Shown: positions 14,955 through 19,326 of the stretch, in pieces
How positions within the stretch are numbered: position 1 is the first letter of the stretch
How the letters are laid out: each line of letters begins with the position of its first letter
DNA from: Gammaproteobacteria bacterium
Lineage (GTDB): Bacteria; Pseudomonadota; Gammaproteobacteria; Acidiferrobacterales; SZUA-150
Assembly (NCBI GenBank): GCA_029880755.1
Contig: JAOUNW010000017.1
Span: forward strand, 1-19,326
DNA length: 19,326 nt
Direction: 5' to 3'
Notes under the pieces: model-generated
What the model was told of the DNA's origin: nothing
Database searches by the model: none
What the model saw: only the letters and a program-made list of their open reading frames with translations
Position numbers and translations under genes: made by a program

Positions 14955-16130
14955 TTATTCAGCAAGATTACCACCTCTTTTGTGTATTTCTAGCTGTGGT
15001 CTAATTGTTCGCCAAATCTCATTTAATCTTTCTGAATATTCAACGTGTAAATTTGTTGTGAAGACGCTAAGTATACCTCTTGTGTCTGGCGCCATATTCT
15101 TGATTTTTCCACACGCTTGTTCTGCCTCAATAATAGTATTAGAGGCATCTTTAATAAATTTTTCCGCAGCATAATTATAAGCTGGTCGTTGGTGAAATAT
15201 TGTACATATAGTGGATGCGATCCAGCTCATTCGAATTGGTGGTTGAGGATGGCTATACTTATGTTGGTTTAAAATATCCCAGTCGCTAAGATCAAATAAT
15301 CTAAACATTGTGTAAATTGAAAAGACCACTGTTTTCGTGGCAGCTTCACCGTCTCCGTGAGAGTTTTTAAGAGCATCTAGCATGCCAGGCTCCACTTGTT
15401 TTTTAGGGAAGGATGCTTGTTTCATTAAATTGAATGCTTTGTTAAGTGTTGCTAATACAGCACCACAATCCGCATCCATTTCGAGTGTTTGCAGAATTAA
15501 AGGATCTACTTCTTTGTGATTAGAGCTTAAAGCTTCTTGCCAAAATATATATGACGTATTTTCTTTAATAAATTCAAGATGGCCATTTCGAAGATGGGTT
15601 ATCTCGTGAAAAAAAAGAAATGTTAGTGCTGTTGTTGCTAAATTGCTTGAGTAAATTGAACGAACTGGACAGTTAGGAAAGCATAGTGAATTATGTGATG
15701 AAATAATATCGGTTGATAAATACGGTACATACGCTCTTTTAGCATCTTCTAGAGAAGCATTTCCTATTTCAGGGAAATTATCTGGGTGCGAAAGAATACG
15801 TCCAAAAACATCTAACAAAGTAAAGATTGTTCCCACATTTATACCAATAAAATCGAACGGTGTTTCGTCGCTTGATGGTGAAGCATAAGCAAGAGCATTA
15901 AGTGTGCTGCCATTAAGAATGCCGTATACAATTTTTCTTGGTTTATCCTTATAGAGTTCTTTTTCAGTAAATGTTGTATAACTATTGAATATTGATGTTA
16001 TTGTTTCAAAGATTTCTATAGTTGAAGGGTTGTGTTCGCCTTCAAGCCAAAACAAGCCGCCACGAGATTGTATAATTTCGTTTAATTGATTATTCATCAT
16101 GGAAGGTTTTGGAGGTAAATGGAATTTCAT
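14955..16130 (-). CDS. Putative zinc metallopeptidase (HExxH), unknown family
   Basis: Protein of 391 residues, without signal peptide or clear TM helix, so probably cytoplasmic. The zincin motif H175-E-I-T-H179 stands in a hydrophobic helix context (ALTFLFFHEITHLRNGH). A candidate third metal ligand, E217 in EMDAD (217-221), follows 38 residues later, the arrangement of gluzincins such as M48-type peptidases. I do not recognise the family; a Lit/U49-like phage-exclusion peptidase is one possibility to test. Codon use and base composition are clearly AT-rich compared with uvrD or tag, suggesting transfer. No SD precedes the ATG at 16130; M11 and M12 are alternative starts, also without SD. 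The broken gene upstream ends 35 bases before it on the same strand, so an operon is likely. Confidence 0.75.
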   Translation of the reverse strand: MKFHLPPKPSMMNNQLNEIIQSRGGLFWLEGEHNPSTIEIFETITSIFNSYTTFTEKELYKDKPRKIVYGILNGSTLNALAYASPSSDETPFDFIGINVGTIFTLLDVFGRILSHPDNFPEIGNASLEDAKRAYVPYLSTDIISSHNSLCFPNCPVRSIYSSNLATTALTFLFFHEITHLRNGHLEFIKENTSYIFWQEALSSNHKEVDPLILQTLEMDADCGAVLATLNKAFNLMKQASFPKKQVEPGMLDALKNSHGDGEAATKTVVFSIYTMFRLFDLSDWDILNQHKYSHPQPPIRMSWIASTICTIFHQRPAYNYAAEKFIKDASNTIIEAEQACGKIKNMAPDTRGILSVFTTNLHVEYSERLNEIWRTIRPQLEIHKRGGNLAE

Positions 16131-16165
16131 TAGGTATTTAATTGACTAACGCCGAGTTATGCACT

Positions 16166-16581
16166 TTATCCCCAATAACTATTACCCTTTTCTATTTTAA
16201 TGTTTGGTGGTTTGTTGTATATTTTGGAAAATTCTCTAAATATCAGCTCTGGAATGAATGATTTGTCAGAATGTAGCCAGTGAGATATAAATTCGTTAAA
16301 ATTAGGTTGTTTTCTTTTATTATTAAAGGCGGCTTCTTGAGAGCGATAAAAATGAGAATATGCAATTAGACCATAACCGTGCATTATCTCTTCATTATCA
16401 GACCCTGATGTTAATTCCCACCCTTTCGATTTGATTTCTTCCCTCTTTGTATAATCTGGACCGAAATACTTTTTTCCTTTTTAAATATGAACTCTTCATC
16501 AGTAAAATCCGGGGAAGTAATATCCCACTTGTTTGATACTATAATGTCAGCTAGCCTTGCTTCAAATTTAGTTGCGACCAT
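16166..16581 (-). pseudogene. Unknown gene broken by a one-base frameshift
   Basis: Reading from ATG at 16581 with a perfect SD (AAGGAG, five bases before), the frame runs MVATKFEARLADIIVSNKWD... and ends after 56 codons at TAA (16413-16411). The -1 frame carries on smoothly from the same place: KYFGPDYTKREEIKSKGWEL... through MHGYGLIAYSHFYRSQEAAF to TAA at 16166. The frame change falls at a run of six A (minus strand, 16470-16475); a seventh A would give one protein of 138 residues. So either the gene has lost one base, or the assembly has a homopolymer error, or the frame change is used. The product is not recognised; it is soluble, rich in aromatic and charged residues. Composition is AT-rich like the metallopeptidase gene that follows it. 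Confidence 0.7.
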
Positions 16582-16673
16582 ATAAACTCCTTTTTGTTAT
16601 AACAGTAGAATATACAATATTACATAGCCAGCGACTATCAGATGGCCCTGATTGAAGAAAAAAGGTACTGAAT

Positions 16674-16688
16674 AACCATTAAATGGTT
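16674..16688. promoter_or_regulatory. Perfect 15-base palindrome upstream of tag
   Basis: AACCATTAAATGGTT: seven-base arms around one central base, 45 bases before the tag ATG. TTGAAG at 16652-16657 could be a -35, placing the palindrome over the -10 area. Operator role is inferred. Confidence 0.35.
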
Positions 16689-16733
16689 TAGGTAAAAACA
16701 AGGCTAATAATAAGAACCGCGAGGAGAAATATC

Positions 16734-17339
16734 ATGCCTGCCAGTTATATCGCCCCGGACGGTAAACCGCGTTGTCAGTGGTGTGGGGCGGCCCCGGATT
16801 TTCTGGACTATCACGACAGGGAATGGGGCTTTCCCGTCAAAGATGATAAGCACCTGTTCGAAAAACTGTGTTTAGAGGGTTTTCAGTCAGGCCTGAGTTG
16901 GCGAACCATCCTCGCCAAGCGTGAAAATTTTCGCGCGGCGTTTCACCACTTTGACTTCGACCGCGTCGCCCGCTTTACCGGGAAGGATGTTGATCGCCTG
17001 CTACGGGATGAAGGTATCGTCCGTCACCGAGGCAAGATCGAGGCGGTGATCAACAATGCCAAACGGGCGCAGGAGCTTGTTAAGGAGGAAGGTTCCCTGG
17101 CCAGATTTTTCTGGCGCTTTGAACCCAGTCCCAAAAACTTAGCCAAACCCCAAAGTGTCTCGACCTCGGATGAGTCCGTCGAACTGTCAAAAACGTTAAA
17201 GAAGATGGGCTGGAAATTCGTCGGCCCGACAACGGTCTTTGCCTTCATGCAGGCAATGGGGCTGATTAACGACCATACCGAAAACTGTGTAGTGAGAAGC
17301 CAGGTGGAAAAAGCGAGAAAGCAGTTTAGGCGGCCATAG
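16734..17339 (+). CDS. tag: DNA-3-methyladenine glycosylase I
   Basis: Constitutive base-excision-repair enzyme that removes 3-methyladenine from alkylated DNA; 201 residues. All marker residues match E. coli Tag with a constant shift of ten at the N-terminus: zinc ligands C14 (in RCQWC) and H27, then H181 and C185 (NDHTENC); active-site E48 and W56 in CLEGFQSGLSW. The helix-hairpin-helix part follows (GIVRHRGKIEAVINNA, GWKFVGPTTVFAFMQAMG). The about ten extra N-terminal residues are supported by a strong SD (GAGGAG) six to seven bases before the ATG. GC content returns here to the level of the core genes. Confidence 0.97.
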   Translation: MPASYIAPDGKPRCQWCGAAPDFLDYHDREWGFPVKDDKHLFEKLCLEGFQSGLSWRTILAKRENFRAAFHHFDFDRVARFTGKDVDRLLRDEGIVRHRGKIEAVINNAKRAQELVKEEGSLARFFWRFEPSPKNLAKPQSVSTSDESVELSKTLKKMGWKFVGPTTVFAFMQAMGLINDHTENCVVRSQVEKARKQFRRP

Positions 17340-17425
17340 CTGGGTTCCCTAACCCATCCCTGTCTTAAAACATTTCCCCTTAGGCTGGTGAACAGCCCAG
17401 CTGGTTGACTGCGTACACCGAAACC

Positions 17426-17457
17426 AAAACGCCCCGGTTAATCCGGGGCGTTTTTTT
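17426..17457 (+). terminator. Strong intrinsic terminator behind tag
   Basis: Twelve-base stem AAAACGCCCCGG / CCGGGGCGTTTT with loop TTAAT, running into a seven-T tract. The A-rich left side means it could also work on the minus strand. A weaker hairpin (TGGGTT-CCCT-AACCCA, 17341-17356) follows the tag stop directly. Confidence 0.92.
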
Positions 17458-17468
17458 ATGGCATTTGT

Positions 17469-17497
17469 TTGATTCGCGCAGGCGCCGATTCTGTACT
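17469..17497 (+). promoter_or_regulatory. Possible promoter of the beta-barrel gene
   Basis: TTGATT (17469-17474), 17 bases, TGTACT (17492-17497), between the strong terminator and the gene. Four of six matches in each box; plausible but weak. Confidence 0.3.
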
Positions 17498-17554
17498 AGT
17501 CTTTTCGATAATCGTTACCTTTAACGTCCACGTTCCTGCTTGAGGAGAACAAGA

Positions 17555-18343
17555 ATGAGCAAAACCCGGCGCACTCGTCTATTTTCACCTTTGTTGCTGG
17601 CAGTCCTGACCACCCCTGGCCATGCAGACGACAGTAAGCTTGTTACTCTGTTGCAGCTCGATATCGCGGAAAAGAAGATCGAGCATACTTTTACGGAAGC
17701 CGCAGGGAATGTCCAATTTGGCGGCTATGTGTCTTCGGCTATTTATGGTGCTGGTATTGCGAAAGGCCGATTCACCGTGAGCGCTTCCTTCGAGCAACCG
17801 TTAAAAACGGATACCAGTTATCAGGCAAATACGGGAACGTTCACTAATCTATCGCGTAACGATCGAAGCCTGACATTTGGCTACATGCTCAACAGCTGGG
17901 CGAATGTTTTTGTCGGTTACAAACGTGGCGAAACCCAATCTTCCGGCTTAGGAAGGGATTCTATGAGCTTTCCCAGCACGGTGGCGCCGAATGCGCTTGA
18001 TTTTATCGAAACCGGACCTTTCATTGGCTGTAATTTAAATTATGAAGTTAACGATGATAATACTCTTGGATTAAATATTGCTTATGCTGACATGGACGGT
18101 GAAATGGTGAATAAAATTAATTACGCAGGCGGCGGTGGAACGGGTCCGGGCAGTGCAACGGGCACAGCCGACGGTTTAAGTGTGGGGATAAAGTGGTCTC
18201 ATGTACTGACGCCACAGGCGTATCTCAATATTGGCTTAAAGCTTAATCAATACGAAACCACAGCAACCGATGTGAATGGAACCAAAATTCAATTTGATTC
18301 GGATTACACCTATTTAACGGTAGGCGTTTCCTACTTGATGTAA
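17555..18343 (+). CDS. Exported beta-barrel-like outer-membrane protein, unknown role
   Basis: Protein of 262 residues. The start is the ATG at 17555, because GAGGAG lies seven bases before it; a TTG at 17540 is in frame but would read through that SD. The N-terminus is a Sec signal peptide (MSKTRRTRLFSPLLLAVL...) with cleavage likely after A24 (GHA/DD). The mature part alternates polar and hydrophobic residues in short strands (GGYVSSAIYGAGIAKG, RSLTFGYMLNSWANVFVGYKRG, DGLSVGIKWSHVL, AYLNIGLKLNQY, YTYLTVGVSYLM) separated by polar loops, including a glycine-rich loop (NYAGGGGTGPGSATG). This fits an 8- to 12-stranded barrel, but the last residue is M rather than F. I do not recognise a specific family. 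Confidence 0.75.
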   Translation: MSKTRRTRLFSPLLLAVLTTPGHADDSKLVTLLQLDIAEKKIEHTFTEAAGNVQFGGYVSSAIYGAGIAKGRFTVSASFEQPLKTDTSYQANTGTFTNLSRNDRSLTFGYMLNSWANVFVGYKRGETQSSGLGRDSMSFPSTVAPNALDFIETGPFIGCNLNYEVNDDNTLGLNIAYADMDGEMVNKINYAGGGGTGPGSATGTADGLSVGIKWSHVLTPQAYLNIGLKLNQYETTATDVNGTKIQFDSDYTYLTVGVSYLM

Positions 18344-18368
18344 CCCAGTGGGGCGGCTGCGAGGCTAT

Positions 18369-18402
18369 GCCGGAAGTGTATTTTATTCCGGCTAGCTTCC
18401 GG
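18369..18402. terminator. Hairpin between two convergent genes
   Basis: GCCGGAA (18369-18375) pairs with TTCCGGC (18386-18392); the overlapping CCGGAAG (18370-18376) can instead pair with CTTCCGG (18396-18402). The two structures exclude each other. No T tract on either strand. It reaches into the stop codon of the minus-strand gene. Likely a shared, weak transcription end. Confidence 0.35.
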
Positions 18403-19261
18403 TATCGCTACCCACAAAGATGGTTTCGGCTTTCTTGCCTTTTAGTAAGACGATTTCATAGTGGCCGTAACTCTTGCCGATCATGACATAACCGAACAGA
18501 TAGAGATTCTTGCCGCTGGTAATCATGATCGGGTTGGCTTCGCCGATTAAGTAATATGGTTTTATTAGAAGAAGCGTACCGTTTTTTCTGTTATATAAAT
18601 ATTGCCCGAATTTGTGAGCACCTTTTTTGTTAGCGATATCCTCAGGAACATAGTAGCCATACCCATAATCCACATCCTCGCGTAAGATATAAGAATCCAC
18701 CAACAACCACTCGGTTGTGGAAAACCGTACGGAAACAAAAGGCGTATCGAAAATTAGGTTGTCTGCATAGACAAAATCCGGAAACCCGGTTTTGTAGGCG
18801 GCGCCAAACAGGGTCTCTATTTTCTTAATTTCAGTATCGGTAGGGCCGGGCGTTCTTCCGAGTACACTAATGTGGTCTACCTGAAAATCCACATCAAGAA
18901 CGATGTACTCACTGCACTGGTCTAATATCGTTTCATCATCTTTATTAACTGGCGAAACAACAATGTCTGGTTGCTCAATTTGGTAGAAATACCCGTCGGG
19001 TACTTTTGCCTTTGTACCGTGAGATTTGTAAAGGAGCTTGTTTATCTTGCCGGTCTCTGGCTCTATACAATAAACCTTATAGGTTTTCTTCTGTTGAATC
19101 TCCTTCTCACTGATACCCTCAATCGCGATGTTTCCGGTAAAAAGATCCTGGTCATCATTTTCGCCATAACCGGGACGAATAAGGCTGTCGGCAAAAACCG
19201 AGCACGACAAGCTAATGAGTGCCAGATTGATCAGAACAAAAAGACTTTTCCCGTTTACCAT
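18392..19261 (-). CDS. Exported protein of unknown function
   Basis: Protein of 289 residues from the ATG at 19261, chosen because AAGGAGG lies four bases upstream; an ATG eleven codons earlier (19294) is in frame but would run through this SD and spoil the signal peptide. Residues 1-24 form a Sec signal peptide (MVNGKSLFVLINLALISLS...), cleavage probably after VFA. C20 is in a poor lipobox (SLSC), so a lipoprotein is less likely. The mature protein is rich in Y, D, K and G with strand-like stretches (LFGYVMIGKSYGHYEIVLLKGKK) and three cysteines after the signal. No family recognised. It faces the barrel-like gene tail to tail. The 65 bases from its start to the window end hold only its SD and probable promoter region. 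Confidence 0.75.
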   Translation of the reverse strand: MVNGKSLFVLINLALISLSCSVFADSLIRPGYGENDDQDLFTGNIAIEGISEKEIQQKKTYKVYCIEPETGKINKLLYKSHGTKAKVPDGYFYQIEQPDIVVSPVNKDDETILDQCSEYIVLDVDFQVDHISVLGRTPGPTDTEIKKIETLFGAAYKTGFPDFVYADNLIFDTPFVSVRFSTTEWLLVDSYILREDVDYGYGYYVPEDIANKKGAHKFGQYLYNRKNGTLLLIKPYYLIGEANPIMITSGKNLYLFGYVMIGKSYGHYEIVLLKGKKAETIFVGSDTGS

Positions 19262-19326
19262 TGCGCCTCCTTCGCCGAAGCAGATTATTGGCAATATTTT
19301 CCCTATCGATTAAAGTGCCGCCCATG

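Noticed and set aside
16145..16162. GACTAACGCCGAGTTATGC between the two AT-rich minus-strand genes, similar to integron attC core sites (TAACGCC, GTTATGC)
   Set aside because: Each core differs from RYYYAAC/GTTRRRY at one position, the two are only a few bases apart, no attC-length palindrome is seen, and no integrase is in the window. Kept only as a hint of a deleted cassette junction.
16470..16475. Programmed -1 frameshifting on the A tract
   Set aside because: The zero-frame heptamer is A-AAA-AGT, not a strong slippery site, and I see no stable downstream hairpin; a lost base or assembly error is simpler.
17540..17554. TTG start giving five extra residues on the beta-barrel protein
   Set aside because: The strong SD GAGGAG lies within this stretch and is correctly placed for the ATG at 17555.

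Overview
The window looks like chromosomal DNA of a gammaproteobacterium with mid-range GC. The best lineage evidence is a full-length UvrD very close to the E. coli protein from its first residues to its C-terminal Tudor-like tail. A Pst/PhoU cluster with the long PstC and PstA forms of this class and GTAG-type REP palindromes agree. I cannot name the genus.

Left part (1-7833): phosphate uptake. A 5'-truncated pstC is followed by pstA, pstB and phoU in one tight operon (high-affinity ABC importer plus its regulator). After a gap with a REP pair come a DUF47/PhoU-like gene and a PiT permease (low-affinity uptake), then a YjdF-type (DUF2238) membrane protein.

Middle (7834-9080): a REP/BIME locus. 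A REP-associated tyrosine transposase (RAYT) gene sits among inverted pairs of two REP types. Both carry the GTAG tetranucleotide but have different stems. Five pairs and one single REP lie between phoU and uvrD; three pairs stand in tandem right behind the RAYT, whose stop codon is inside a REP.

Core genes (9081-13996): uvrD (possibly leaderless), a two-TM GGDEF protein with unusual signature residues, and a TRAP transporter pair (dctQ-dctM) with no substrate-binding gene beside it.

Accessory block (about 14100-16620): visibly AT-rich in its right two thirds. It holds a small helical HEPN-like protein with a TTG start, a minus-strand P-loop NTPase remnant with an in-frame amber codon, an HExxH metallopeptidase-like gene, and an unknown gene broken by one base in an A tract. 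This is the most likely horizontally acquired region and the best place to look for an undescribed function, but a working system is not proved by the sequence.

Right part (16734-19261): tag (3-methyladenine DNA glycosylase I) with a strong terminator, then a signal-peptide beta-barrel-like protein convergent with a second exported protein of unknown function. I saw no rRNA, tRNA, CRISPR array or complete insertion sequence.
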